Shown piece after piece: positions 27,526-35,977 of a stretch of DNA of 64,000 nucleotides. Source of the stretch: Salinibacterium sp. dk2585. GTDB lineage: Bacteria; Actinomycetota; Actinomycetes; Actinomycetales; Microbacteriaceae. Location: positions 2,542,001 through 2,606,000 of the forward strand of contig NZ_CP042856.1 in the NCBI RefSeq assembly GCF_008001035.1. Direction: 5' to 3'. How positions within the stretch are numbered: the first letter of the stretch is position 1; the number at the start of each line of letters is the position of its first letter. The notes beneath the pieces are model-generated. The model saw only the letters and a list, made by a program, of their open reading frames with translations, ran no database searches and was not told where the DNA came from. A program made the translations under genes and the position numbers.

Positions 27526-28241
27526 CAGAATCCCAAGTAGGTGTGTCGGAGGTCGGTGTCGGCTGCGAGTTCCGCAGCGGGCCGGGCGGCGACGACGCGG
27601 CCCAGGTTGAGAACGACGCCGTGGTCAGCCACGGAGAGCGCACTGCGCACGTTCTGTTCGATCAGCAGCACGGTGAGGCCGGTCTCATCACGGAGGCGAC
27701 CGAGGAGCTGCAGGATCTGGGCGGTAATGCGGGGCGCGAGCCCGAGCGAAGGCTCGTCGAGCAACAGGAGCTTCGGCTTGGCCATGAGTGCGCGGCCGAT
27801 GGCAAGCATCTGGCGCTCACCCCCGGAAAGCTGGTGCCCCGCCGACTTGCGGCGGTTCTGCAGCGGCTCGAAGAGCTCGTACACCTCGGCGAGGGTGCGG
27901 GACGACTCGGCCGAGTTGCCGCGCCAGAGCCCTCCGAGGCGAAGGTTCTCGTCGACCGTGAGCTCGGTGATGACACCGCGGCCCTCCGGCACGAGTGCGA
28001 GTCCGTTGCGCACCATGTCCTCGACCTTGACCTTGCTGAGGTCTGTACCGCCGATCCGGATGCTTCCGGCGCTGGGCCGGATCTGCCCCATGACAGTGCG
28101 GAGAAGGGTGGTCTTGCCCGCGCCATTGGCGCCGACGACCGCGGTGATGCTGCGTTCCGGCACGGCGAGTTCGATGCCGTGCAGCACGGAGACGGGGCCG
28201 TAGCCCGCGCTGACGCCGTTGAGGGTAAGAAGGTCGCTCAC
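27525..28241 (-). CDS. LivF-type ABC ATPase
   Basis: A 238-residue ATPase: Walker A GANGAGKTTLL, Q-loop region VPEGRGVI (a LivF trait), signature LSGGERQMLAIGRAL, Walker B LLLLDEPSLGLAP. It powers the importer together with the LivG-type ATPase. GTG 28241 overlaps the livG stop (GTGA). Confidence 0.9.
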   Translation of the reverse strand: MSDLLTLNGVSAGYGPVSVLHGIELAVPERSITAVVGANGAGKTTLLRTVMGQIRPSAGSIRIGGTDLSKVKVEDMVRNGLALVPEGRGVITELTVDENLRLGGLWRGNSAESSRTLAEVYELFEPLQNRRKSAGHQLSGGERQMLAIGRALMAKPKLLLLDEPSLGLAPRITAQILQLLGRLRDETGLTVLLIEQNVRSALSVADHGVVLNLGRVVAARPAAELAADTDLRHTYLGF

Positions 28242-29029
28242 GCGGCATCCACCCCCAGGTACGCCTCGGTGACGGCCGGGTTCGCGCTGACCTCTGCCGG
28301 AGTACCGGTGGCGATCAGCTTGCCGAAGTCGAGCACGGCGATGCTGTCGCACACCGACATGACCAGGTCAACGTGGTGCTCAACGAGCACGACCGAGCAA
28401 TCCCTGGCGGGAATCGAGCGGATGAGTTCACCCAGCTCCTCGATCTCGTCATGGCCAAGGCCGCCGGCTGGCTCGTCGAGCAGCAACAGCGAGGGCTCGC
28501 TGACAAGGGCCCGCGCGATCGATACCTTCTTGCGGATCGCGTAGGGAAGCGTGTCAGGAAGCGCCGCCGCGTACTTCTCGATGCCGAGGGAGGCGAGGGT
28601 CGCCATCGCTCGTTCCTTCTTCTCGCGCTCTTCGCGCGCGGCGCGGGGCAGGGAGAAGAGTTCTTCGACGAAGGTGTGACGGGTCGACGACTGGAGGCCT
28701 GCGACCACGTTCTCCAGCACGGGCTGTCCGCTGAAGAGGCCGAGCCCTTGGAGCGTCCGCGCGATGCCGTGTTTCGTCAGGCGGTGGGCGCGGGGCCGCA
28801 CCGCGGTGCCGTCGACCGACATCGTGCCGGAGGTCGGCTTGTATACGCCGCACACGACGTTGAAGAGGGTGGTCTTGCCTGCGCCGTTGGGGCCCATGAT
28901 TCCGACGACCGAGCCGACGGGAACCTCGACCGAGACCGAGTCGAGCGCGGTGAGACCACCGAACTTGACCGTGATGTCTCTCAGGGCCAGCCGCGGCGAG
29001 CTCGCCGGGCCGGTGTCATGGGCTTTCAT
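28238..29029 (-). CDS. LivG-type ABC ATPase
   Basis: A 263-residue ATPase with Walker A GPNGAGKTTLFNVVCG and Walker B LLLLDEPAGGLGHDE followed by a VLVEHH H-loop, as in LivG. The expected signature loop is replaced by AIRKKVSIARALVSEP, so the canonical LSGGQ is absent; the LivF-type partner has a good one. ATG 29029 is preceded by AAAGGAG. It is the first importer gene after the quinone oxidoreductase (77-base gap). Confidence 0.87.
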   Translation of the reverse strand: MKAHDTGPASSPRLALRDITVKFGGLTALDSVSVEVPVGSVVGIMGPNGAGKTTLFNVVCGVYKPTSGTMSVDGTAVRPRAHRLTKHGIARTLQGLGLFSGQPVLENVVAGLQSSTRHTFVEELFSLPRAAREEREKKERAMATLASLGIEKYAAALPDTLPYAIRKKVSIARALVSEPSLLLLDEPAGGLGHDEIEELGELIRSIPARDCSVVLVEHHVDLVMSVCDSIAVLDFGKLIATGTPAEVSANPAVTEAYLGVDAA

Positions 29030-29106
29030 GTGACCACTCCTTTGTGAGGCTGTGTAGGTAGACATTCGGGTGTCTGTGTTCTCCGTAAGGGTTTCTGTCG
29101 TCGCTC

Positions 29107-30084
29107 TCAGGACACCTGCACGACGAGGCGACCGACCGTGCTGCCGTCACCGAGGCGCTGCACTGCGTCGGCTGCGTCTTCGAAGCCCACGACCTCACTG
29201 ACGAGCGGGCGTATCGCGCCGGCGTCGGCGAGCTCTGTCAGTTCGCGGTGTGCGTCGACGACGAGCTGCGGGTTCTTGCTGTTGTAGAGGCCCCAGTGGA
29301 GGCCGACGATGCTGTAGTTCTTCACCAGCGCGTGGTTGGCCTTGGCGGTCTGGATCTCGCCCCCGGCGAAGCCCACGACGACGATGCGGCCTTCGAAGGC
29401 GACGCACTTGGTGGAGCGCTGGAACGTCTCGCCGCCGACCGGGTCGTAGATGACATCCGCTCCGCGTCCGCCGGTGTGCTCGTTGACGATCGCGACGAAG
29501 TCCTCTTCGCGCCGGTTGACGACGATGTCGGCACCCGCGTCGAGGGCGACCTGCCGCTTGGCCTCGCTGCCGACGACACCGATGACGGTCGCGCCTGCCG
29601 CCTTGCCGAGCTGCACGGCCGCGGTGCCGACGCCGCCCGCCGCCGCCTGCACGAGCAGGGTCTCGCCTGCCTGGAGCTGGCCGCGGCGGTGCAGGCCGAA
29701 CCAGCCCGTCTGGTGACCGATGATGAGGGCGGATGCCTCAGCGTCGCTCAGTCCCTCAGGCGCCGGGAAGGTCGCGGCCGCAGGCACGATGACGGTCTCG
29801 GCCATGACCCCGATGTGCGACGAGACGACGCGGTCGCCGACTGAGAAGCCTTCGACCCCCTCGCCGACCGCGGTGACCTCGCCGCAGACCTCGATGCCGG
29901 GGCTGAAGGGCAGCTCGGGCTTGACCTGGTACTCGCCCCTCGCCAGCAGGACGTCGGGAAAGTTGATCGCGACCGCGCGCGCGCGCAGCGCCAGCTCACC
30001 GGGGCCGGGAGTCGGCTCCTCGAGTTCGACGATCTGCATGACGTCTTTCGGCTCGCCGTGTGCTGTTACGTGCCATGCCCTCAT
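29107..30084 (-). CDS. NADPH:quinone oxidoreductase / medium-chain reductase
   Basis: A 325-residue zinc-free MDR protein. The N-terminal GroES-like part has AINFPDVLLARGEYQ and PFSPGIEVCGEV; the Rossmann part has LVQAAAGGVGTAAVQLGKA, typical of quinone or enoyl reductases using NADPH. No catalytic zinc ligands are present. It overlaps the TetR stop by 4 bases and lies in the same run as the importer, so it may reduce an unsaturated acyl or carbonyl intermediate. Confidence 0.82.
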   Translation of the reverse strand: MRAWHVTAHGEPKDVMQIVELEEPTPGPGELALRARAVAINFPDVLLARGEYQVKPELPFSPGIEVCGEVTAVGEGVEGFSVGDRVVSSHIGVMAETVIVPAAATFPAPEGLSDAEASALIIGHQTGWFGLHRRGQLQAGETLLVQAAAGGVGTAAVQLGKAAGATVIGVVGSEAKRQVALDAGADIVVNRREEDFVAIVNEHTGGRGADVIYDPVGGETFQRSTKCVAFEGRIVVVGFAGGEIQTAKANHALVKNYSIVGLHWGLYNSKNPQLVVDAHRELTELADAGAIRPLVSEVVGFEDAADAVQRLGDGSTVGRLVVQVS

Positions 30085-30674
30085 TGGGTTGCCTCCGGAA
30101 TTCGCAGTGAGGTGATGTAGAGCTCGGTGAAGTGCTTGGCGAGCTCGGATGCGCTGATGCCGCCTTCGGGCGAGTACCAGTGCGAGAGGTAGTGGGGGTT
30201 CGAGAAGAAGTTGGCGGAGAGCACGATCGCGGGGATGTCGCTGCGGAACACGCCCTCCTCCTGGCCCTTCGCGAGCACGCCCATGAAGATGTCGTTGAAC
30301 TCGCGGCGACGGCGTTTGACCTCGCGCTGCCTGACCTCCGAGAGCATGTGCTGCGAACGGAAGAACACGGCGCCTTCGAGGATGCCGGCGATCGACGTGG
30401 TCATGAGGTCTTCGCAGATGAGCCGCATCGTCTCGAGCGGGCCGAGCCCCCTGGCAACGATCTCCTCGAGGTGCGCCCGCTGGAGCGAGAGGAGGCGATC
30501 GTAGATATCGAAGAGCAGGTCGTCCTTCGACGAGAAGTAGTGGTACAGCGCACCCTTGGTGACTCCCGCCGCGTCGACGATCTGCTGCACGCTCGTCTTC
30601 GCGTAGCCCTGGGTGGAGAAGAGCTCCACGGAGACCCGCTGGAGTTCCTCTTGGATGTTGACTGATTTCTTCAT
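30081..30674 (-). CDS. TetR-family transcriptional regulator
   Basis: A 197-residue protein with an N-terminal TetR helix-turn-helix (residues about 8-54: FSTQGYAKTSVQQIVDAAGVTKGALYHYFSSKDDLL) and a ligand domain of the kind found in fatty acid and acyl-CoA regulators. It lies between an SDR and a quinone oxidoreductase and is the best candidate to bind the palindromes at 31482, 33235 and 53851. The assignment as a KstR/FadR-like acyl-CoA sensor is inferred from context. Confidence 0.88.
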   Translation of the reverse strand: MKKSVNIQEELQRVSVELFSTQGYAKTSVQQIVDAAGVTKGALYHYFSSKDDLLFDIYDRLLSLQRAHLEEIVARGLGPLETMRLICEDLMTTSIAGILEGAVFFRSQHMLSEVRQREVKRRRREFNDIFMGVLAKGQEEGVFRSDIPAIVLSANFFSNPHYLSHWYSPEGGISASELAKHFTELYITSLRIPEATQ

Positions 30675-30696
30675 GAGCCGACTATCGCATCCAGCC

Positions 30697-31437
30697 TCAG
30701 CCGACCGTTACCAACGTGCCGCCACCGTCGATGACGATGGTCTGACCCGTGATCCAGGCGGCGTCGTCGGAGAGCAGGAAGGTCACAGGGCCCGCGACAT
30801 CTTCCGGGTTTCCAAGGCGCGCGAGGGGGTACTTGGCGGCGACCTCTTCTTCGCGGCCCTCGTAGAGCGCCTTCGCGAACTTCGTCTTGATGACGGCGGG
30901 TGCGACCGCATTGACACGGATGCGCGGCGCGAGCTCGAAGGCGAGCTGCTGCGTGAGTGACATGAGGGCGGCCTTGGAGACACCGTAGAACGCGATGCCG
31001 GGTGCCGCCCCGAGTGCCGAGACGGAGGAGATATTGACGATCGCGCCCCGGAGGCCGGCGGCGACGCAGTCGCGGGTCCAGGCGAGCGCGCCGACGACAT
31101 TCACGTCGAGGATCTTGTGCACGACGGAGTCCTCGATCTCGAGGGCCGGGCCGTAGGCGGGGTTGATGCCCGCGTTGTTGACGAGGTGGTCGAGGCCGCC
31201 CATGTCGGCGATGCGGGCGAGCACCTCTTCGCGGTGCGCCGGGTCATCTGCCTTGCCAGCGATGCCGACCGCGACATCCGAACCCCCGAGGCTTTCTACG
31301 GCCGCGTCGAGCGCCTCCTGGCCTCGTGCCGTGATGACGACCCGTCCACCGTCGGCGACAATGCGCTGCGCGATGGCGAGGCCGATGCCTCGACTTGCGC
31401 CGGTGACCAGCGTCGTCGTGCCGTCGAATCGGCCCAC
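30697..31437 (-). CDS. Short-chain dehydrogenase/reductase
   Basis: A 246-residue classical SDR: cofactor motif [22 protein letters not shown], Ser-Tyr-Lys catalytic set in [24 protein letters not shown], and [13 protein letters not shown] at the end. It probably oxidises or reduces a 3-hydroxyacyl or other secondary alcohol with NAD(P). GTG 31437 has GAAGGAG five bases upstream; the GTG at 31443 overlaps that site and is less likely. It opens the minus-strand run with TetR, MDR and importer. Confidence 0.85.
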   Translation of the reverse strand: MGRFDGTTTLVTGASRGIGLAIAQRIVADGGRVVITARGQEALDAAVESLGGSDVAVGIAGKADDPAHREEVLARIADMGGLDHLVNNAGINPAYGPALEIEDSVVHKILDVNVVGALAWTRDCVAAGLRGAIVNISSVSALGAAPGIAFYGVSKAALMSLTQQLAFELAPRIRVNAVAPAVIKTKFAKALYEGREEEVAAKYPLARLGNPEDVAGPVTFLLSDDAAWITGQTIVIDGGGTLVTVG

Positions 31438-31481
31438 GTCCACTCCTTCGTGACTGTCGGGATGCCGGCTCTAGATTCAGA

Positions 31482-31499
31482 ACCGACCAGTTGGTATGT
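31482..31499. promoter_or_regulatory. TetR-type operator 1
   Basis: ACCGACCAGTTGGTATGT (31482-31499), 44 bases before the SDR start and 77 bases before the divergent serine hydrolase. It matches sites at 33235 and 53851 over 18 bases (consensus ACCGACYRGYYGGTATGT). A second short inverted repeat, GTATG/CATAC, overlaps its right end. Confidence 0.7.
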
Positions 31500-31575
31500 T
31501 CACCATACAGGCATGACCGCAGGATGTTGCAAGACATTTCTGTACCGAATTCCTCACGATGCAAAGGAGCTTCGA

Positions 31576-32745
31576 ATGAGCGACACCACCCCGACCCGAA
31601 CAGCCGTGGTGTACGGCGACAACGACCCCAGGTTCGACGCAGTGAGGGAGGAATTCCAGCGCCGCCTCGACAGCGGCGAGGAACTCGGCGCCTCGATCGC
31701 CGCCACGATTGACGGCGAGACCGTGATCGACCTGTGGGGCGGTTACGCGGACGAGGAGCGCACCCGGGAGTGGGAGCGCGACACCATCACGAACGTGTGG
31801 TCCACGACCAAGACGGTCGTCGCGCTCGCCGTGCTTGTGCTCGTCGACCGCGGCGAGATCGACCTCGATGCGCCCGTCGCCAAGTACTGGCCCGAGTTCG
31901 CGCAGAACGGTAAGGACGGCGTCACGGTCGCCCACCTCATGTCGCACACCTCGGGTGTCAGCGGATGGGACGCACCCTTCGTGACGGAGGACATGTTCGA
32001 CCACGAGAAGGCGGCCGCGAAGCTGGCGGATCAGGCCCCGTGGTGGGAGCCGGGCACGGCATCCGGATACCACCTTCTGAACTACGGCCACCTGCTCGGA
32101 GAGGTCGTGCGCCGCGTGACCGGCAAGACGATCGGCACCTTCGTGCGCGAGGAGATCGCCGGCCCGCTCGGCGCGGACTTCCACATCGGCCTCGCCCCAA
32201 GCGAGTTCGGACGGGTCAGCCCCGTCGTCCCCCCGCCGCCCGCGCAGATGGACCTCTCGGCGCTGCCGCCCGAGCATCCGGCGATCCGCACCTTCATGAC
32301 ACCCGTGCTGGATGCGACCGCGACCTGGAGCGATGACTGGCGCAAGGCCGAGATCGGCGGCGCGGGCGGGCACGGCAACGCGCGTTCCGTGGCACGCATC
32401 GAGTCCGTCATCACCAACGGCGGCGAGGTCGACGGCGTCAGGCTGCTCTCCCCCGCCACGATCGATCGCATCTTCGAGCAGAAGTCGGACGGCCTCGACC
32501 TCGTGCTCTTCCAGCACCTGCGCTTCGGCGTCGGCTTCGCCCTGCCGAGCGCGGGCCAGCCTGGCATCCCGCAGCGCGATCGGCTCGCCTTCTGGGGCGG
32601 CTGGGGAGGGTCACTCATCGTCAATGACGTGGGACGCGGGGCGACCTTCGCCTATGTCATGAACAAGATGTCGGCGGGCATCATCGGTTCACCGCGCAGC
32701 GACGCCTACTTCGCCGCCTTCGACGGAGCGCTCGGAGAGGCCTAG
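31576..32745 (+). CDS. Serine hydrolase, class C beta-lactamase-like
   Basis: A 389-residue protein of the EstB/beta-lactamase-related family. The S-x-x-K active site is STTK ([15 protein letters not shown]), the tyrosine motif is at [14 protein letters not shown], and [14 protein letters not shown] fills the third position. There is no signal peptide, so a cytoplasmic esterase or lactonase rather than an antibiotic resistance enzyme is likely. AAAGGAG precedes ATG 31576. The operator lies between it and the SDR, suggesting shared control. Confidence 0.85.
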   Translation: MSDTTPTRTAVVYGDNDPRFDAVREEFQRRLDSGEELGASIAATIDGETVIDLWGGYADEERTREWERDTITNVWSTTKTVVALAVLVLVDRGEIDLDAPVAKYWPEFAQNGKDGVTVAHLMSHTSGVSGWDAPFVTEDMFDHEKAAAKLADQAPWWEPGTASGYHLLNYGHLLGEVVRRVTGKTIGTFVREEIAGPLGADFHIGLAPSEFGRVSPVVPPPPAQMDLSALPPEHPAIRTFMTPVLDATATWSDDWRKAEIGGAGGHGNARSVARIESVITNGGEVDGVRLLSPATIDRIFEQKSDGLDLVLFQHLRFGVGFALPSAGQPGIPQRDRLAFWGGWGGSLIVNDVGRGATFAYVMNKMSAGIIGSPRSDAYFAAFDGALGEA

Positions 32746-33200
32746 CGGAACGGTACCGGGTCGCCCAGCCACTGCGAGAAGGTCACCCGAAGGTCTTCTG
32801 GAAGTGGAACGGGGCGGCCCGATGCCGTGTCGACGATGACGAGCGTCGTGCTGGCGATCGCATAGACGACAGAGCCGTCCGCCTCGCCCAACTCATAGCC
32901 GAGGTCGACGCTCGAGCTGCCGACGCGGGTGACCCAGAGCCTCACCGTGAGGGGCTCGGCGCGGTAGTTGAGGGGCGCCCGGTACTCGATGCGGTGGCCG
33001 GCGACGAGGCCATTGCTGCCCTCAGGGAAGAGGTCGAAGACCCCGAGTGACGGGTCGACGCCCTCGGCCGCCTGTTCCCCGAGCGGCGGCGTGAAGATTG
33101 CGAAGCGGGTGTCTTCGAGATAACGCACGAAGAAGACGTTGTTGACATGCCCGTATGAGTCCATGTCACCCCAGCGGATGGCAACCTTCGCTTCAGGCAT
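32742..33200 (-). CDS. Acyl-CoA thioesterase (hot-dog fold, 4HBT type)
   Basis: A 152-residue single hot-dog protein with the 4-hydroxybenzoyl-CoA thioesterase motif [24 protein letters not shown] (Asp and His/Asn at the active site). It would hydrolyse an acyl-CoA. AAGAGGAG precedes ATG 33200. Operator 2 lies 34 bases upstream. Its 3' end overlaps the convergent serine hydrolase by 4 bases. Confidence 0.85.
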   Translation of the reverse strand: MPEAKVAIRWGDMDSYGHVNNVFFVRYLEDTRFAIFTPPLGEQAAEGVDPSLGVFDLFPEGSNGLVAGHRIEYRAPLNYRAEPLTVRLWVTRVGSSSVDLGYELGEADGSVVYAIASTTLVIVDTASGRPVPLPEDLRVTFSQWLGDPVPFR

Positions 33201-33234
33201 GTGCTCCTCTTTCTTTTCTGCTCGCTTCGCTATA

Positions 33235-33252
33235 ACATACCGGCTAGTCGGT
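33235..33252. promoter_or_regulatory. TetR-type operator 2
   Basis: ACATACCGGCTAGTCGGT (33235-33252), the reverse complement of the consensus at sites 1 and 3. It lies 34 bases from the thioesterase ATG and 21 bases from the FasR-like ATG, so it can control either or both. A possible -10 TATGTT on the minus strand (33238-33233) overlaps its end. Confidence 0.7.
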
Positions 33253-33273
33253 TTGTCCGACGGGAGGTCTTCA

Positions 33274-34437
33274 ATGTCGCAGCTTCTACACCCCACGAGT
33301 TCCGGAGCATCCCGACGAGCGCCGAGCGGCGTGACCCTCGATGCCGCCGGTCTCTCAGCGCGAGCAATCGAACTCGGAAAGCTCAGCCTGCCGTGGCTGC
33401 GCGAGATGCCACCGCGCCGGCTCACGCTCATGGATCGCGTGACACAGGCCGGCATCCGCTCGTTCCAAGCGTACTTTCGCGACCCGGACTCGGCGGATCC
33501 CACCGACATGTTCGCCGTCGCCCCGCGCGAACTCGTGCGTTCCGTGACACTGCAGCAGACCCTCCAGCTCATGCGCGTGACCTCCTCACTCATCGAGGAG
33601 ACCCTCGCGACGACCGAAGAGCGTGAGGCGAGCGTGACCTTCTCCCGACAGCTCGCCTTCGCTGCCGCCGAGCTCTACGCGACAGTCGGCGACGGCAACG
33701 GCCTCTGGGAGCGTCGGCTCGAGCAGTATGTCGTGGATGCCGCCCTCCGCGGCCCCCTGCCCGATGCCCTGCACCAGCGCATCCGGGCGGTCGGATGGCG
33801 CGGCCAGGGTGCCGCGATCGCCGCCGTCGGCACGCCACCAGACGACGGCGACACCGACCGGCTGCGCCGCCTCGCGTGGGATGCGGGTGCCGACGTGCTG
33901 CTCGGCGCCTCGGGCGAGCGGCTCGTCGCGATCGCCTCGGTCGTGGAGGGACACTCGGCCGACGACCTGCCAGCGGTCGTCGCCGCGATCGCGGACGGCT
34001 TCGGCGCAGGCCAGGTACTCGTCGGCCCCGTCGTCGCCGACGTGACGGATGCCTGGAGCAGCCTCCACGCGGCATCCGTCGCCGCCGCCGTCGTCGTTGC
34101 GAGCGACGCCGACACCCGCGTCGTCGCGGCCGACGACCTCCTGCCGGAGCGCGCACTCGCGGGTGACCAGCGTGCTCGCGCCGCGCTCATCGAGAGGGCC
34201 TACACCCCGCTGCGTCGGGCGAGGCAGCCGCTCCTCGAGACGGCGCGCCGCTTCGTCGAGGCGGGAGGGGCGGTCGAGACGGCGGCCAAGCGGCTCGACG
34301 TTCACCCCAACACGGTGCGCTATCGCCTGAAGCGCATCGCGGATGCCACGGGGCTCGACCCGACGGGAGCGCGCGATTCCTTCGTGCTGCAGTGCGCCCT
34401 CCGCCTCGGACTCATGCAGGACGCCACCACCTCCTGA
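33274..34437 (+). CDS. PucR-type regulator similar to FasR
   Basis: A 387-residue regulator. The N-terminal half shares the pattern of Streptomyces FasR (WLREMPPRRLTLMDRVTQAGIRSF, APRELVRSVTLQQTLQLMR), a fatty-acid-synthesis activator; the C-terminal PucR/CdaR-type HTH is ETAAKRLDVHPNTVRYRLKRI (about 330-355). GGGAGG precedes ATG 33274. It lies beside a thioesterase and an operator, not beside fab genes, so it may govern fatty acid or acyl-CoA metabolism here. Confidence 0.82.
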   Translation: MSQLLHPTSSGASRRAPSGVTLDAAGLSARAIELGKLSLPWLREMPPRRLTLMDRVTQAGIRSFQAYFRDPDSADPTDMFAVAPRELVRSVTLQQTLQLMRVTSSLIEETLATTEEREASVTFSRQLAFAAAELYATVGDGNGLWERRLEQYVVDAALRGPLPDALHQRIRAVGWRGQGAAIAAVGTPPDDGDTDRLRRLAWDAGADVLLGASGERLVAIASVVEGHSADDLPAVVAAIADGFGAGQVLVGPVVADVTDAWSSLHAASVAAAVVVASDADTRVVAADDLLPERALAGDQRARAALIERAYTPLRRARQPLLETARRFVEAGGAVETAAKRLDVHPNTVRYRLKRIADATGLDPTGARDSFVLQCALRLGLMQDATTS

Positions 34438-34447
34438 CGCGAAGATA

Positions 34448-34485
34448 TCTCGACATCGAGAGACTTTGACAACAGAAGGTAAGAT
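34448..34485 (+). promoter_or_regulatory. icd promoter region with inverted repeat
   Basis: TCTCGA (34448-34453) and TCGAGA (34456-34461) form a 6-bp inverted repeat with a 2-base centre, followed by a -10 like TAAGAT (34480-34485). The repeat covers the -35 region and could be an operator for a TCA-cycle regulator; that is a guess. Confidence 0.4.
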
Positions 34486-34517
34486 TGGTGCGGCCCTACG
34501 AGAGGAAGCACACAAAC

Positions 34518-35735
34518 GTGGCAAAGATCAAGGTTGAAGGAACCGTCGTTGAGCTCGACGGCGATGAGATGACTCGCATCATCTGGCAGAAGATCAAGGA
34601 CACCCTGATCCACCCCTACCTCGACGTGACGCTCGAGTACTACGACCTCGGCATCGAGAAGCGCGACGAAACCGACGACCAGATCACGATCGACGCTGCC
34701 CACGCCATCCAGAAGCACGGCGTCGGCGTCAAGTGCGCGACCATCACCCCCGACGAGGCACGCGTCGAGGAGTTCGGCCTCAAGAAGATGTGGAAGTCGC
34801 CCAACGGCACGATCCGCAACATCCTCGGCGGCGTCATCTTCCGCGAGCCCATCATCATCTCCAACATCCCGCGCCTCGTGCCGGGCTGGAACAAGCCGAT
34901 CATCATCGGCCGTCACGCCTTCGGCGACCAGTACCGCGCCACGGACTTCAAGTTCCAGGGCGAGGGCACGCTGACCGTCGAGTTCACCCCGAAGGATGGC
35001 GGCGAGCCGCAGAAGTTCGAGGTCTACCAGGCGCCCGGCGACGGCATCGCGCAGGTGCAGTACAACCTCGACGCGAGCATCCGTGACTTCGCGCGTGCGT
35101 CGCTCAACTACGGCCTCAGCCGCAAGTACCCCGTCTACCTCTCGACAAAGAACACGATCCTCAAGGCCTACGACGGCCGCTTCAAGGACATCTTCGAGGA
35201 GATCTACCAGACCGAGTTCAAGAGCGCGTTCGAGGCCGAGGGCCTCACCTACGAGCACCGCCTCATCGACGACATGGTCGCCTCGGCCATGAAGTGGGAG
35301 GGCGGCTACGTCTGGGCGTGCAAGAACTACGACGGTGACGTGCAGTCCGACACGGTCGCGCAGGGCTTCGGCTCGCTCGGCCTCATGACCTCGGTGCTCT
35401 CGACCCCCGACGGCAAGATCGTCGAGGCCGAGGCCGCCCACGGCACGGTCACGCGCCACTACCGCCAGCACCAGGCCGGCAAGCCCACCTCGACGAACCC
35501 GATCGCCTCGATCTTCGCCTGGACGCGCGGCCTCGCGCACCGCGGCAAGCTCGACGGCAACCAGGAACTCATCGACTTCAGCCTCACGCTTGAGGACGTC
35601 GTCATCAAGACGGTCGAGTCGGGCAAGATGACGAAGGACCTCGCGCTCCTCGTCGGCCCCGAGCAGCCGTACCAGACGACGGAGGAGTTCCTCGCGACCC
35701 TCGACGAGAACCTCCAGGCACGGATGGCCGCCTAG
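34518..35735 (+). CDS. icd: NADP-dependent isocitrate dehydrogenase, homodimeric
   Basis: A 405-residue enzyme of the eukaryote-like homodimeric IDH subfamily: [33 protein letters not shown] (isocitrate binding), [28 protein letters not shown]-type stretch and [14 protein letters not shown] (NADP site). It makes 2-oxoglutarate and NADPH in the TCA cycle. GTG 34518 has AGAGGAAG upstream and gives the expected start [17 protein letters not shown] strong terminator follows. Confidence 0.95.
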   Translation: MAKIKVEGTVVELDGDEMTRIIWQKIKDTLIHPYLDVTLEYYDLGIEKRDETDDQITIDAAHAIQKHGVGVKCATITPDEARVEEFGLKKMWKSPNGTIRNILGGVIFREPIIISNIPRLVPGWNKPIIIGRHAFGDQYRATDFKFQGEGTLTVEFTPKDGGEPQKFEVYQAPGDGIAQVQYNLDASIRDFARASLNYGLSRKYPVYLSTKNTILKAYDGRFKDIFEEIYQTEFKSAFEAEGLTYEHRLIDDMVASAMKWEGGYVWACKNYDGDVQSDTVAQGFGSLGLMTSVLSTPDGKIVEAEAAHGTVTRHYRQHQAGKPTSTNPIASIFAWTRGLAHRGKLDGNQELIDFSLTLEDVVIKTVESGKMTKDLALLVGPEQPYQTTEEFLATLDENLQARMAA

Positions 35736-35750
35736 CCAGTCCAGCCCCTC

Positions 35751-35786
35751 ACGACGGCCCCCGCTCACTCGAGCGGGGGCCGTCGT
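35751..35786 (+). terminator. Strong hairpin terminator after icd
   Basis: A perfect 16-bp stem, ACGACGGCCCCCGCTC (35751-35766) with GAGCGGGGGCCGTCGT (35771-35786), closes on a 4-base loop 15 bases after the icd stop. Confidence 0.85.
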
Positions 35787-35977
35787 GCATCCCCCGCGCA
35801 GACGATTACAGCAATTGACCCCCGGAAAGTCCTCCAGAGTGAGGACAGCAGCGCGCGAGTTCTAGACGAGAGGATAAGCACACCCCCCGTGAGGGGGTAG
35901 ACGTAGTGTTATGGTGCGTCTGCCGCGTCGATGCCGACGCGTGCACCCGGTGTTCCTTCTCGAGAACTGGACAAGCT

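Noticed and set aside
34464-34486. TTGACA as -35 of icd
   Set aside because: It is only 8 bases from the TAAGAT hexamer, too close for a sigma-70-type promoter.
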